In this document: positions 33,477 to 42,365 of the stretch, in pieces
Position numbering within the stretch: the first letter of the stretch is position 1
Layout of the letters: each line of letters begins with the position of its first letter
Assembly (NCBI GenBank): GCA_934573735.1
Contig: CAKTMC010000002.1
Location: forward strand, 118,914-182,913
DNA: 64,000 nt
From: an uncultured Oscillospiraceae bacterium
GTDB lineage: Bacteria > Bacillota > Clostridia > Oscillospirales > Oscillospiraceae
Direction: 5' to 3'
Translations under genes and position numbers: made by a program
Notes under the pieces: model-generated
What the model was told of the DNA's origin: nothing
The model's input: only the letters and a program-made list of their open reading frames with translations
The model's database searches: none

Positions 33477-34820
33477 TCAAAGCGCTTGGCTCTTGACTAT
33501 ATGCTTTTTGAGCAGCACGAAGGCGACAAGGCATATTATAACCGATAGGAGCGAGCCCACGACGGTAGCAAAGCCCATCGGGAACAGCGTATCCGGGAAG
33601 AGCTTTGACGCGAGATACACGCCCGGTATGCGCACGAGCGCAATGGCGACGATATTGTGGATAAACGAGAGCTCCGAGCGCCCGCAGGCACAGAAATAGC
33701 CGCTGAAGCAGAAGTGCATTCCGGCAAAAATCGTATCCCAGATATAGCCGCGCAGATACTGTCCGCCGAGCAGAATGACCTCCGCGTCCGGCGTAAACAG
33801 CTTGACGGCGGATTCCGAGAAAAACTGCGTGGGCAGCGTGACGGCAAGCCCGAAGCAGACGGAGATAACAGTCGTGTATAGCAGCGTTTTTTCTGCCCGC
33901 TCCGGCTTGCCCGCGCCGAAATTCTGCGCGCAGAGCGCCGAGGTCGCCGAGAGCATGGACGAGGGCACGAGGAAAACAAAGCTTATGATTTTTTCCACGA
34001 TGCCGACGGCGGCCGCCGTGTCAAGCCCGCGCCGGTTTGCAATCACGGTGATGATGATAAAGGCGATTTGAATAAGCCCGTCCTGCACCGCGACGGGTAC
34101 GCCGATGCGCAGAAGCTGCGACATAATATCGCGCTGCGGGTGAAAATCCTGCTTTACGATGCTCAGACCGGATTTCTTGCGCAGTATGGAGCAAAGCGCA
34201 AATACGACGCTGACTGCCTGCGCCAGAGTCGTGCCGAGAGCGGCGCCGGCGGGACCGAGCCCCATGGCGCCGATAAAGAGATAGTCGAGCGCGATATTGG
34301 TGGCGCAGGCCACGGCGATAAATTTCATCGGGCTTTTCGAGTCGCCGAGACCGCGGAAAATCGAGCTTATTATATTATATGCCGTGATGAAGGGAATTCC
34401 GATAAAGCATATCCTGAGATATGCCCGCGTCCCGTCCACAGCCTCGGCGGGCGTCGACATTACGGAGACTATCGGCTCCACCAGCACGAGCAGCAGCGCC
34501 GTGAGCGCGGCGGAAAGCAGCATAAACAGCGTGACGGTATTGCCCGCAGAGGCGGAGGTGCGTCTTTTATCGCCCGCGCCGACTGCCTGCGCTATGCTGA
34601 CGGTCGCGCCCATCGCAAGCCCGACTATCATAACGGTCAGCATGTGCATGACCTGACTTCCGATCGCAACGGCTGTCGTAGCTGCGGCGTTTTCAAACTG
34701 TCCTATTATAAAAAGATCTGCAAGCCCGTAGAGCGTCTGCAAAAAATACGAGAGGAGATACGGCAGGGAGAAAAACGCAATGTTTTTCAGCACGCTGCCG
34801 CTTGTGAGGTTTCTTTCCAT
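33477..34820 (-). CDS. MATE family efflux transporter
   Basis: 447 residues with about 12 hydrophobic helices in two six-helix halves, typical of multidrug and toxin extrusion proteins that export organic cations using Na+ or H+. The family N-terminus is SGSVLKNIAFFSLPYLLSYF, then LADLFIIGQFENAAATTAVA and VGAGDKRRT. The second half begins near QLLRIGVPVAVQDGLIQ, with ALCAQNFGAGKPERAEK. The substrate is unknown and many members have none assigned. It lies 17 bp downstream of mnmA and may be in the thiN-mnmG-mnmA operon. Confidence 0.92.
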   Translation of the reverse strand: MERNLTSGSVLKNIAFFSLPYLLSYFLQTLYGLADLFIIGQFENAAATTAVAIGSQVMHMLTVMIVGLAMGATVSIAQAVGAGDKRRTSASAGNTVTLFMLLSAALTALLLVLVEPIVSVMSTPAEAVDGTRAYLRICFIGIPFITAYNIISSIFRGLGDSKSPMKFIAVACATNIALDYLFIGAMGLGPAGAALGTTLAQAVSVVFALCSILRKKSGLSIVKQDFHPQRDIMSQLLRIGVPVAVQDGLIQIAFIIITVIANRRGLDTAAAVGIVEKIISFVFLVPSSMLSATSALCAQNFGAGKPERAEKTLLYTTVISVCFGLAVTLPTQFFSESAVKLFTPDAEVILLGGQYLRGYIWDTIFAGMHFCFSGYFCACGRSELSFIHNIVAIALVRIPGVYLASKLFPDTLFPMGFATVVGSLLSVIICLVAFVLLKKHIVKSQAL

Positions 34821-34837
34821 CGCTTATTCCTCAAAGC

Positions 34838-35833
34838 TCAGATTATAAAGCCGCCGCCGAGAACATATTCCCCGTCGTACAGCACGGCGGCCTGCCCCGC
34901 AGCCGGGGCGCGTACAGGCTCGTCACAGCTTATTCTCACTCCCTCGCCCTCGGGGTAGACGGTGCAGGACGGAGTCTCCCACTTGGTATGCCGCACACGC
35001 ACGCTTGCGCGTATCGGGCTTTCGGGGCGGTCGATGAGCCAGTTGAAGTCGCGGGCGCGAACCTCGGTCTTGAAAAGCTCCTCCCAGAGCGCAAGCTCTA
35101 TCGTGTTATCGGCGGCGTTGATGCGTGAAATATATACCTTGCGCCCGTCAATAAGCCCGGGGCGGCGCTGCCCGACGGTATAGCGGTGTATGCCCTCGTG
35201 ACGTCCGACAGGCTCACCGTGGAAGATGAAATCTCCCTCCGGCGGCAGCTTTTCGCGGCGGGAGAGCCAGCCGACATAGTCCTTGTCGGGGATGAAGCAT
35301 ATCTCCATGCTGTCCGGCTTGTGCGCAACGGGCAGGTTAAACTCCTCCGCAAGCGCGCGGACCTGAGCCTTTTCATAGCCGCCGAGCGGGAAAATCGTCC
35401 TGCGCACCTGCTCGCGAGTGAGACGGCAGAGCATATAACTCTGGTCGTTTGCGGGCATACCCTTGAGTAGCCGTCCGTTCTCCGTGCGTGCATAGTGCCC
35501 GGTGGCTACGAGCTCAGCGTCGATTTTGTCGGCCTCGGCAAGAAGATTTTTGAATTTTGTGCTGGGGTTGCAGATAACGCAGGGGTTCGGCGTCTCGCCG
35601 CGCAGATATGCCTCGGTAAAGGGACGGCATACGTTCTGCTCAAGCTCCGCCTTCACGTCCAGCACCGTGAGCGGGATGCCGATAAACTCCGCCGCGTCTA
35701 TGGCGCACTGCCGCGCAGCCTCGTCGGAGTTGTCCATATAAAGCCCGAACACCTCATGTCCGGCCTTTTTCAGCAGCATTGTCGATACGGCGGAGTCTAC
35801 CCCGCCGGAAAAACCGAGAACTATCCTGCTCAT
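34838..35833 (-). CDS. mnmA: tRNA-specific 2-thiouridylase MnmA
   Basis: Thiolates the wobble uridine U34 of Lys, Glu and Gln tRNAs. The start is the ATG at 35833, overlapping the mnmG stop (ATGA). 331 residues, shorter than the approximately 360 of E. coli MnmA. The PP-loop is FSGGVDSAVSTMLL (residues 6-19), the catalytic cysteines are in NPCVICNPSTKF and MEICFIPDKDY, and the tRNA-binding and beta-barrel domains follow. The coupling with mnmG, which modifies the same uridine at C5, is good functional context. Sulfur is probably delivered by a cysteine desulfurase encoded elsewhere. Confidence 0.93.
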   Translation of the reverse strand: MSRIVLGFSGGVDSAVSTMLLKKAGHEVFGLYMDNSDEAARQCAIDAAEFIGIPLTVLDVKAELEQNVCRPFTEAYLRGETPNPCVICNPSTKFKNLLAEADKIDAELVATGHYARTENGRLLKGMPANDQSYMLCRLTREQVRRTIFPLGGYEKAQVRALAEEFNLPVAHKPDSMEICFIPDKDYVGWLSRREKLPPEGDFIFHGEPVGRHEGIHRYTVGQRRPGLIDGRKVYISRINAADNTIELALWEELFKTEVRARDFNWLIDRPESPIRASVRVRHTKWETPSCTVYPEGEGVRISCDEPVRAPAAGQAAVLYDGEYVLGGGFII

Positions 35834-37701
35834 CTTCCGCTCTCCATCCAAATCATCAGCACCGAGATATCAGCCGGGGACACGCCGGAAATGCGGCTTG
35901 CCTGACCGAAGTTCTCGGGGCGTATTTTTTTCAGCTTTTCGCGCGCCTCAAGCCGCAGCCCGCTTATCGCGTCATAGTCGATATCATGCGGCAGGGGACG
36001 GCTCTCCAGACGGCTGAACTCCTCCACCTGCTTTAGCTGGCGCTTGATATAGCCCTCATATTTGAGGCTTATCTCCGCCTGCTCCGTCACCGCACGGGGA
36101 AGCTCCCGGCGCTCCGCGTCAAAGGGCGCGAGGTCGGCATAGCTTATCTGCGGGCGGCGGATTAGATCCGCAAGCGAGCTGCCGGTCGATATCGCGGCGG
36201 TGCCGCGCTCGGTCAGCAGGGCATTTATTTTATCGCTTGGGGCGATGTGCGTCCGCTCAAGGCGGCGCAGCTCCGCGTCCACGGCGGCATATTTATCGAG
36301 CACGCGCTGATGCTGCTCCTCGCTCACAAGCCCGATGCGAAGTCCGAGCGCGGACAGACGCTTGTCGGCGTTGTCCTGCCGGTGCAGCAGACGGTATTCA
36401 CTGCGCGAGGTCATCATGCGGTAGGGCTCGTTCGTGCCCTTGGTCACAAGGTCGTCGATGAGCGTGCCGATATATCCGTCACTGCGGCGGAGTATCAGCG
36501 GCTCGCGCCCGAGTATCCTGAGCGCCGCATTCACACCGGCGACAAAGCCCTGCACCGCCGCCTCCTCATAGCCGGAGGAGCCGTTAAACTGCCCCGCGCC
36601 GTAAAGTCCGGCGATTTTCTTCGTCTCCAGCGTGGGATACAGCTCGGTCGGGTCGATGCAGTCATATTCTATCGCGTAGGCGCAGCGCGTCATCTCCGCG
36701 TGCTCAAGCCCCGCGACGCTGTGAAGCATCTCGACCTGCACCTCCTCGGGCATGGAGGAGGAGAAGCCCTGAATATAAAGCTCCTCGGTGTCAAGTCCCA
36801 TCGGCTCGATGAAAAGCTGATGGCGCGGCTTGTCGGCAAAGGTCATGACCTTTGTCTCGATGCTCGGGCAATAGCGCGGTCCGACGCCCTCAATGACGCC
36901 GGAATATATCGGGCTTCGGTCTAAATTCGCGCGGATTATCTCATGAGTGCGCTCATTCGTATAGGTAAGATAGCAGACGGCGGAGTTTTTCGGCGCAGAC
37001 TCCGTCGAAAACGAGAAGGGCTCTATCTCATCGTCGCCGCGCTGCAGCTCCATTTTTGAAAAATCGACCGTGCGCGCGTTGACTCTCGGCGGGGTGCCGG
37101 TCTTGAAGCGGCGCATATTTAGCCCCAGCTCACGCAGCCGCTCCGCCAGAGGTATTGCCGCCGCAAGCCCGTCGGGTCCCGAGGCTTGCAGCACCTCGCC
37201 GACGATGGTGCGCCCGTCGAGATATGTGCCCGAGGCGATTATTGCCGCCGCGCAGTCGTAAACCGCGCCGGTGTGCGTTGTGACGGAGCAGAGCCTGCCG
37301 TTTTCGATGCCGATATCGACAATTTCCGCCTGCTTTACGCGCAGATTTTCCTGTAGCTCCAAGCAGTGCTTCATGACCTCCTGATAGCGCCGCCGATCCG
37401 CCTGGGCGCGCAGCGAGTGAACCGCAGGACCCTTGCCTCGGTTCAGCATACGGTACTGTATGCAGGCCTTGTCCGCGGCTCGTGCCATTTCGCCGCCGAG
37501 CGCGTCCAGCTCCCGCACAAGATGCCCCTTGCCGGTGCCGCCGATGGCGGGATTACATGGCATATTGCCGATGCTGTCCATGTTCACGGTGAAGCATATC
37601 GTATCAAGCCCCAGCCTTGCTGCCGCAAGCGCCGCCTCAATGCCCGCGTGACCCGCGCCGATAACGGCTATATCGCATTTTCCTGCCTTGTATTTCTTCA
37701 T
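35830..37701 (-). CDS. mnmG: tRNA uridine-5-carboxymethylaminomethyl modification enzyme MnmG (GidA)
   Basis: FAD-dependent partner of MnmE that installs the cmnm5 group at U34. 623 residues, the usual size. The N-terminal FAD motif is IAVIGAGHAGIEAALAAARLG (about 12-30), with PCNPAIGGTGKGHLVRE (the conserved Cys region), a second family block GYIGTLIDDLVTKGTNEPYR and the C-terminal MnmE-interacting helices. Its start overlaps the thiN stop and its stop overlaps the mnmA start, so thiN-mnmG-mnmA is translationally coupled. mnmE is not in the window. Confidence 0.97.
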   Translation of the reverse strand: MKKYKAGKCDIAVIGAGHAGIEAALAAARLGLDTICFTVNMDSIGNMPCNPAIGGTGKGHLVRELDALGGEMARAADKACIQYRMLNRGKGPAVHSLRAQADRRRYQEVMKHCLELQENLRVKQAEIVDIGIENGRLCSVTTHTGAVYDCAAAIIASGTYLDGRTIVGEVLQASGPDGLAAAIPLAERLRELGLNMRRFKTGTPPRVNARTVDFSKMELQRGDDEIEPFSFSTESAPKNSAVCYLTYTNERTHEIIRANLDRSPIYSGVIEGVGPRYCPSIETKVMTFADKPRHQLFIEPMGLDTEELYIQGFSSSMPEEVQVEMLHSVAGLEHAEMTRCAYAIEYDCIDPTELYPTLETKKIAGLYGAGQFNGSSGYEEAAVQGFVAGVNAALRILGREPLILRRSDGYIGTLIDDLVTKGTNEPYRMMTSRSEYRLLHRQDNADKRLSALGLRIGLVSEEQHQRVLDKYAAVDAELRRLERTHIAPSDKINALLTERGTAAISTGSSLADLIRRPQISYADLAPFDAERRELPRAVTEQAEISLKYEGYIKRQLKQVEEFSRLESRPLPHDIDYDAISGLRLEAREKLKKIRPENFGQASRISGVSPADISVLMIWMESGR

Positions 37702-38330
37702 TATCTCAATCTCACCCGGATATCATGTATCATAATAAGTGTTCCGTCCGCGACCTCAATTGTCGCCTCCGCGCCGGTAAATGAATTGCTCACGCCTATG
37801 GGGAAGTCGGAGTGTATCTCGGCATTGCTAAGCTCATACTTCAGCCCACGTATGCTCACGCCGCGCGCAATACCGTCAATGCAGAACAGGGAAATCGTGC
37901 CGCTGCCGCCGGCGGGGAAGTGTATTTTTTCATTGTGCAGCACGCTCCACACAACGCCGTCACCGTATATGCGGCCGCGCGCCCCGTGCGAGACGAGAAA
38001 CAGCAGTCCCTGAAGATTTGCAAGGCTGTGGTCGGCGCGGCTGCCGCCGGTGCCGCCGTATATCACAAAGTCCCGGTAGCCTCGGGCAAGCCCGGTGCGC
38101 AGAGCGTATATCGTGTCGGTATCGTCCTTCTCGACGGGGAGCCGTATGACCTTATCTCCCTCGGGCGGTGTGCCGAGAGAGTCAAAGTCGCCGAGTATTA
38201 TATCGGGCGTGACTCCCGCCGCCGCGCAGTATTTTAATCCCGCGTCCGCCGCGATTACGAGGTCGCCCGCCTCCGGCCGCTCGGTCATACCGTAAAAGCT
38301 CCCGGCGGCGAATATATAGCATATTGGCAT
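37701..38330 (-). CDS. thiN: Thiamine diphosphokinase
   Basis: Makes thiamine pyrophosphate from thiamine and ATP. 209 residues. The family motifs are VIAADAGLKYCAAAGVTPD (about 27-45), ILGDFDSLG (about 46-54), PVEKDDTDTIYALRTGLARG and GGTGGSRADHSLANLQ (about 92-107). TPP is the cofactor of the PFOR encoded elsewhere in this window. It is the first gene of the run with mnmG and mnmA. I saw no TPP riboswitch in front of it. Confidence 0.93.
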   Translation of the reverse strand: MPICYIFAAGSFYGMTERPEAGDLVIAADAGLKYCAAAGVTPDIILGDFDSLGTPPEGDKVIRLPVEKDDTDTIYALRTGLARGYRDFVIYGGTGGSRADHSLANLQGLLFLVSHGARGRIYGDGVVWSVLHNEKIHFPAGGSGTISLFCIDGIARGVSIRGLKYELSNAEIHSDFPIGVSNSFTGAEATIEVADGTLIMIHDIRVRLR

Positions 38331-38440
38331 AAAACCAGCTCCGTCTGTAAAAATAACACTTTATTATACCATTAAAGGAAGAGAATATAAATATAAAATA
38401 TTCATTCGGCGAAAAAATTTCGCATTTCTCAACAAATTCC

Positions 38441-38469
38441 TTGACCCAGCATTGTATGTATTATATAAT
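38441..38469 (+). promoter_or_regulatory. Predicted promoter of the secreted-protein gene
   Basis: TTGACC (38441-38446), 17-base spacer, TATAAT (38464-38469). Confidence 0.7.
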
Positions 38470-38516
38470 ATTATGAATACATATTTTTCAATCGCGTTAT
38501 CTAAGGGGGAAGAGTA

Positions 38517-39719
38517 ATGCGCCGCAGCTTAAAACGATATTTTACGGCTCTGCTCGTGCTGTGCCTCTGCGTCTCCATTGCCGCCGCCATACCCACGGCA
38601 GCATCTGCGGACACGACGCTTGAGAAGGTGCTTGTCGCCATGCCGTCTACGCCTATCGCGTATATGCCCGTCGGCAACATCACCGCAAGCTCCAGCACCG
38701 AGGGCTGCTCCGTGCAGAGCATTACATGGTACGATGCCTCGGGCAATCCCTTTACCGGTACCTTCGCCACTCAGAACTATACCGTCGTGATAATAGTCGC
38801 GCTTGCCGGGGGCTACTCGCTGTCGCCCGACGCGCACGTTTATCTCAATAATTCCGCAGTGAGCTTTACGCTTGACGGAAGCACTCTCACGCTCCGGCGT
38901 GACTATACCCCGGCTATCTGGACGCCGGATATATATAAGCATCCCGAGGCTGAGACGGTCACGGTGGGCGGCTTTGCCTCCTTTGCCGTGTCGGGCGCAT
39001 ATTATGAGAAAATCAACTGGCGGCTGTATAATCCCGACGCTACCGAGTATTATACGATGGCGGAGGCGGTCGAGAAGTTCCCTGGACTCAGCACCGATGA
39101 GGACGGCGGAACGCGGATGAACCTGTATAATATTCCGCTTGAAATGAACGGCTGGCGCATCGCGGCGTATTTCAATAACCCGGCGGGCGGTCGTGAGAGC
39201 TACGGCGCGGTAATCACCGTGAAGGCTGACCCCGCGCAGGCGACTCCGTCCCCGTCACCTACGCCTATTCCGAGCCCGACGCCGCTGCCCTCACCCACGC
39301 CGAGCGCCATGTTGGAGGATATTATGCCAAGCCCGATACCGGCAGAAAACCATGAGCATATGTTCACCGGGGCTTGGGAATATGACGAAAACGGTCACTG
39401 GCAGCTCTGCGCCTGCGGGGAAAAGTCGGACATCGAGGCGCATGATATGCAGTGGACGCTTGTCCGCGCCGCGAGCAAGACGGAAAAGGGCGAGGAACGC
39501 GGAGTGTGCCGCGTCTGCGGATATACCGGCAGCCGTGAGACGGAGTACAGCGGCAAGGGAATACAAATCACCGAGTCGATGTTCATGCGCATTATTCTCG
39601 GCATAGTCATCGTGATAGTTATTCTTGTCGTTGCAAAGCTCATCTCCGATGCCGGCAAGCGCCGCCGCAGAAGACGCAAAAAAAGCAGCCGCAGCGGAGG
39701 CTACCACGGAAGACATTGA
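38517..39719 (+). CDS. Secreted, membrane-anchored protein of unknown function
   Basis: 400 residues, family not recognised as a whole. A signal peptide (residues 1-32, ending AIPTAASA) is followed by two extracellular segments that look like beta-sandwich repeats (about 33-130 and 138-235). A Pro/Ser/Thr-rich spacer follows (about 240-275; repeats of PSPTP). Then comes a small domain with HEHMFTGAWEYDENGHWQLC, ACGEK and CRVCGYTGSRET, resembling cysteine-containing modules found in Clostridial surface proteins. It ends with one membrane helix (about 355-374) and a strongly basic cytoplasmic tail. Probably a type I membrane protein on the cell surface. SD AGGGGGAAGAG lies just before the ATG. 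Confidence 0.8.
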   Translation: MRRSLKRYFTALLVLCLCVSIAAAIPTAASADTTLEKVLVAMPSTPIAYMPVGNITASSSTEGCSVQSITWYDASGNPFTGTFATQNYTVVIIVALAGGYSLSPDAHVYLNNSAVSFTLDGSTLTLRRDYTPAIWTPDIYKHPEAETVTVGGFASFAVSGAYYEKINWRLYNPDATEYYTMAEAVEKFPGLSTDEDGGTRMNLYNIPLEMNGWRIAAYFNNPAGGRESYGAVITVKADPAQATPSPSPTPIPSPTPLPSPTPSAMLEDIMPSPIPAENHEHMFTGAWEYDENGHWQLCACGEKSDIEAHDMQWTLVRAASKTEKGEERGVCRVCGYTGSRETEYSGKGIQITESMFMRIILGIVIVIVILVVAKLISDAGKRRRRRRKKSSRSGGYHGRH

Positions 39720-39735
39720 TTATATACTATATGAT

Positions 39736-39763
39736 AAAAGACGCTGAGCCTTCAGCGTCTTTT
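39736..39763 (+). terminator. Terminator of the secreted-protein gene
   Basis: AAAAGACGCTGA / TCAGCGTCTTTT with a 4-base loop. Confidence 0.85.
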
Positions 39764-39769
39764 GGCTTT

Positions 39770-40115
39770 GATGGGTGATGCGCGCCTCCGCGAAGCGCTG
39801 CCCCTTTTAGGGGAAGTCCCCAGTGCGCACACCGGGGAAAGGGGTCGCCGGACTTCGACATGGAGCAGGAGGAAAAGACAGCACCAACTTCAGACCATTC
39901 TTTTCTATATTGGCAGCTTCAAGTCTGGCGCCCCCTCAGTCTCGCTTGCGCTCGACAGCTCCCCCTGAAGGGGAAGCCAAGGGCGTAGTTTTACCGCAAA
40001 GCGCCGATTTATGAATTTTCGTTTTCACACAATGTAATAATCGGCGCAAAAATCTACCCCCACCTGTCATTCCGAGGAGCGAAGCGACGTGGGAATCCGC
40101 TTCTCCTTTGAAATT
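39770..40115. repeat. Cluster of dispersed intergenic repeat elements
   Basis: This gene-free stretch holds fragments that look like dispersed elements I know from gut Clostridia: a CCCCCTCAGTCTCGCTTGCG block with CTCGACAGCTCCCCCTGAAG (about 39930-39972), and TGTCATTCCGAGGAGCGAAG followed by CGACGTGGGAATCCG (about 40068-40100). Complementary pieces (CCCCTTTTAGGGG, 39801-39813) can form hairpins. Short frames across it are not coding. Identity is from memory of the motifs and not from a search. Confidence 0.6.
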
Positions 40116-40244
40116 TTGTATATTCCTGCTGCTATGCAAGGAGTGCGGACAGCCCACGACCGAGCCGCAATTTTCCTCAAAAAACATGGAACATTTTTAT
40201 TTTTACCGCGTCATAATAATACAACATCCGAAAGGAGAATAATT

Positions 40245-41483
40245 ATGAAAAGCATGCTTTACGTTTCGATATGCCTGCTGCTTGCAATGGCGGTGCTGCT
40301 CGGCGGCTGCGGAAGCGCGGCGGCAAACGAGCTTAACGCCGTGAATGTTGAAAAAGCCGAGGCAGACCCCAAGGCGCTCAGTGACGCGGCGAATAACACG
40401 GTCGCGGATTTTGCCCTGCGGCTTCTGAATAGCTGCGAGGCGGAGGGAGATACCCTCATCTCACCCACCTCCATACTCTGCGCTCTTGCCATGACCGCAA
40501 ACGGCGCGGAGGGCGAGACGCTTAGTGAGATGGAAAGCGCCATCGGCATGAGCATCGATGAGCTAAACGAGTACATGGCGGCGTTTCTGGCCGCTCTCGA
40601 TAACAGCGAGGGCAGCAGGCTCAGCTCCGCCTGCTCCATGTGGCTGCGCGAGGACCCGGCGCTCAAAATAAAGGAGGAATTTCTCAGCAAAAACGCCCGC
40701 TACTATGACAGCTCCGTCTTTACCGCGCCCTTTGACGCGAGCACTCTCAGCGACATAAACTCATGGGTGAAGCAGAACACCGACGGCATGGTCGATAAGA
40801 TACTTGAGGAAATTCCTGACGCCGCCATGCTCTATCTTATAAATGCCGTCGCCTTTGACGCAAAATGGCAGAGCGTATATACCGAAAATCAGGTCGAGCC
40901 CGGAACCTTTACAAACGCGGCGGGCGAGGATAAGAACGTCGATTTTATGGACTCCCGCGAGTATTACTATCTTGACGACGGAAAAGCGACCGGCTTTTTG
41001 AAGTATTATACGGGCAGTCACTACGCCTTTGCTGCTCTCCTGCCGAACAGCGGAGTAGCGCTTGAGGAGTATATTGCGGGACTCAGCGGCGAAGGACTGC
41101 GCGCAATGCTCACAGAGCCGCAGAACACAGCCGTCATTGCAAGCCTGCCGAAGTTTGACAGCAGCTGTAGCCTTGAGCTTTCCGAGGCGCTGAGGACTCT
41201 CGGCATAAACGAGCTTTTCGACCCAGAGGTGGCGGATCTCTCCGGCATCGGGAGCTATGCCGATGCTTCGCTCTATGTCAGCCGCATACTTCACAAGTGC
41301 CATGTCGCCGTAGACGAGCAGGGGACCAAGGCGGGCGCTGTGACGGTGATCGAGGCGGCCGATGGGACAGCGCTTATAGAGGAGCTTAAATACGTTGTCT
41401 TAAACCGTCCCTTCCTTTATATGATACTTGACTGCAACACCATGACCCCCGTATTCATAGGCACACTGACTGATATAAGCTGA
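40245..41483 (+). CDS. Serpin-family serine protease inhibitor, lipoprotein
   Basis: Cell-surface protease inhibitor. The start is the ATG at 40245 behind SD AAAGGAG; upstream codons belong to the repeat region. 412 residues. The signal peptide ends in the lipobox LLGGC (lipidated Cys about residue 22). The serpin fold starts at ANNTVADFALRLLNSCEAEG, with LISPTSILCALAMTANGAEG, INSWVKQNTDGMVDKIL and LINAVAFDAKWQ. The hinge of the reactive-centre loop is EQGTKAGAVTVIEAADG, followed by strand NRPFLYMILDCNTMTPVFIG. The target protease cannot be read from the loop. Gut commensals use serpins against host or microbial serine proteases. Confidence 0.94.
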   Translation: MKSMLYVSICLLLAMAVLLGGCGSAAANELNAVNVEKAEADPKALSDAANNTVADFALRLLNSCEAEGDTLISPTSILCALAMTANGAEGETLSEMESAIGMSIDELNEYMAAFLAALDNSEGSRLSSACSMWLREDPALKIKEEFLSKNARYYDSSVFTAPFDASTLSDINSWVKQNTDGMVDKILEEIPDAAMLYLINAVAFDAKWQSVYTENQVEPGTFTNAAGEDKNVDFMDSREYYYLDDGKATGFLKYYTGSHYAFAALLPNSGVALEEYIAGLSGEGLRAMLTEPQNTAVIASLPKFDSSCSLELSEALRTLGINELFDPEVADLSGIGSYADASLYVSRILHKCHVAVDEQGTKAGAVTVIEAADGTALIEELKYVVLNRPFLYMILDCNTMTPVFIGTLTDIS

Positions 41484-41487
41484 AAAA

Positions 41488-41500
41488 AGCAGGGAGCTTT
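41488..41500 (+). repeat. Left 13-bp direct repeat (attL-like) of the mobile remnant
   Basis: AGCAGGGAGCTTT, identical to 45221-45233. It is the left arm of what was the serpin terminator before insertion. Just inside lies TAAGACAGTAA (41514-41524), the left copy of an 11-bp inverted repeat. Confidence 0.75.
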
Positions 41501-41571
41501 AGATGGGTGCCGATAAGACAGTAATTTGAGAAAACTACAAAATCGGCATCTGCTAAGCAGGATTGGACACC

Positions 41572-41614
41572 AAAACAGGCGGCTCTCAGCTTCGGCTGGG
41601 TGCCGCCTGTTTTT
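41572..41614 (+). terminator. Terminator inside the left end of the element
   Basis: AAAACAGGCGGC / GCCGCCTGTTTT with inner CTCAGC-TTCG-GCTGGG, a UUCG tetraloop, then T run. The gap 41484-41864 otherwise holds only the repeat ends and no gene I can support. Confidence 0.85.
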
Positions 41615-41864
41615 GTACATCTAATGGTTGAAAATTGCTTATTTTCTGCCCTATAAAGCAAGGGCAATGAAAAGGGTGAAATAGTTATTGCCTTTGTGCG
41701 ATCTCTTTGTGAAACAGCGAATCGCTACATATCGAATACAGTTCGCTGTGCGCGCGTACATATTTGCGACTGTGTAAAATACCTCACGAAACTGTAAACC
41801 CAATGGGTGGGAACTTTGATGCAGAGCATATCCGATATCAGGAAGATCAGCTCGTGAGTTCAAC

Positions 41865-42011
41865 ATGTATAGCGGTTGTGTGGAGCTGACGCTCGACAAC
41901 GGCAGTGTGATTGCTTTTGACTGTAATGTCGTAGAACACGAAATCGCCGACAATATGTATCAGCAGTTTGAACTGGATTGGCTGATCGATAATGCATCGT
42001 TTGAAAATTGA
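41865..42011 (+). pseudogene. DUF6061-like protein fragment
   Basis: 48 codons from ATG 41865. YSGCVELTLDNGSVIAFDCN, then VVEHEIADNMYQQFELDWLI resembles the DUF6061 core (small proteins common on Clostridial mobile elements). The frame carries homology-like residues upstream (EFN before the ATG) up to a TGA and stops shortly after WLI, where relatives continue for about 30 residues. Thus it is probably truncated at both ends. Assigned from memory of the family. Confidence 0.5.
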
Positions 42012-42138
42012 GTGATATATGCTGCCAGTAGATGCTTTTCTATAGGCGGTATTTTTATATTATTTACGCCGGAAAGGTTGACATCATCAACTAAATAATA
42101 TATAATATCAATTGAAACATCTAAAAAGGGGGTATATT

Positions 42139-42351
42139 ATGACTACATCAGAGCAAATTCGTGTTTTATGTGTAAGAACCGGTGTGAGTCTGTCAGAGCT
42201 TGCACGCAGAATTAATCAGACACCACAAAATTTCAACGCTAAACTCAAACGAAATACAATTACCCAGGACGAACTTAATCAGATTGCAAAGGCTTTGGAT
42301 GTTACATACGAACAATACTTTGTTTTGGGCAACGGCGAACTCATCAAGTAA
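42139..42351 (+). CDS. XRE-family HTH protein
   Basis: 70-residue Cro/C1-type DNA-binding protein. The start is ATG 42139 behind AAAAAGGGGG. The helix-turn-helix lies in GVSLSELARRINQTPQNFNA (about 15-34), and the rest is helical with no partner domain. It directly precedes the methyltransferase gene (14-bp gap) and probably controls it. A second, C-protein-like HTH is encoded on the other strand, so this R-M locus has two HTH regulators. Confidence 0.88.
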   Translation: MTTSEQIRVLCVRTGVSLSELARRINQTPQNFNAKLKRNTITQDELNQIAKALDVTYEQYFVLGNGELIK

Positions 42352-42365
42352 GAAAGGGCTTTACT

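Noticed and set aside
39762..40187. Short frames over the repeat cluster
   Set aside because: All are shadows of intergenic repeat sequence without SD.
41651..41953. 100-residue minus-strand frame in the mobile remnant
   Set aside because: No SD, no family, opposite to the DUF6061 fragment.
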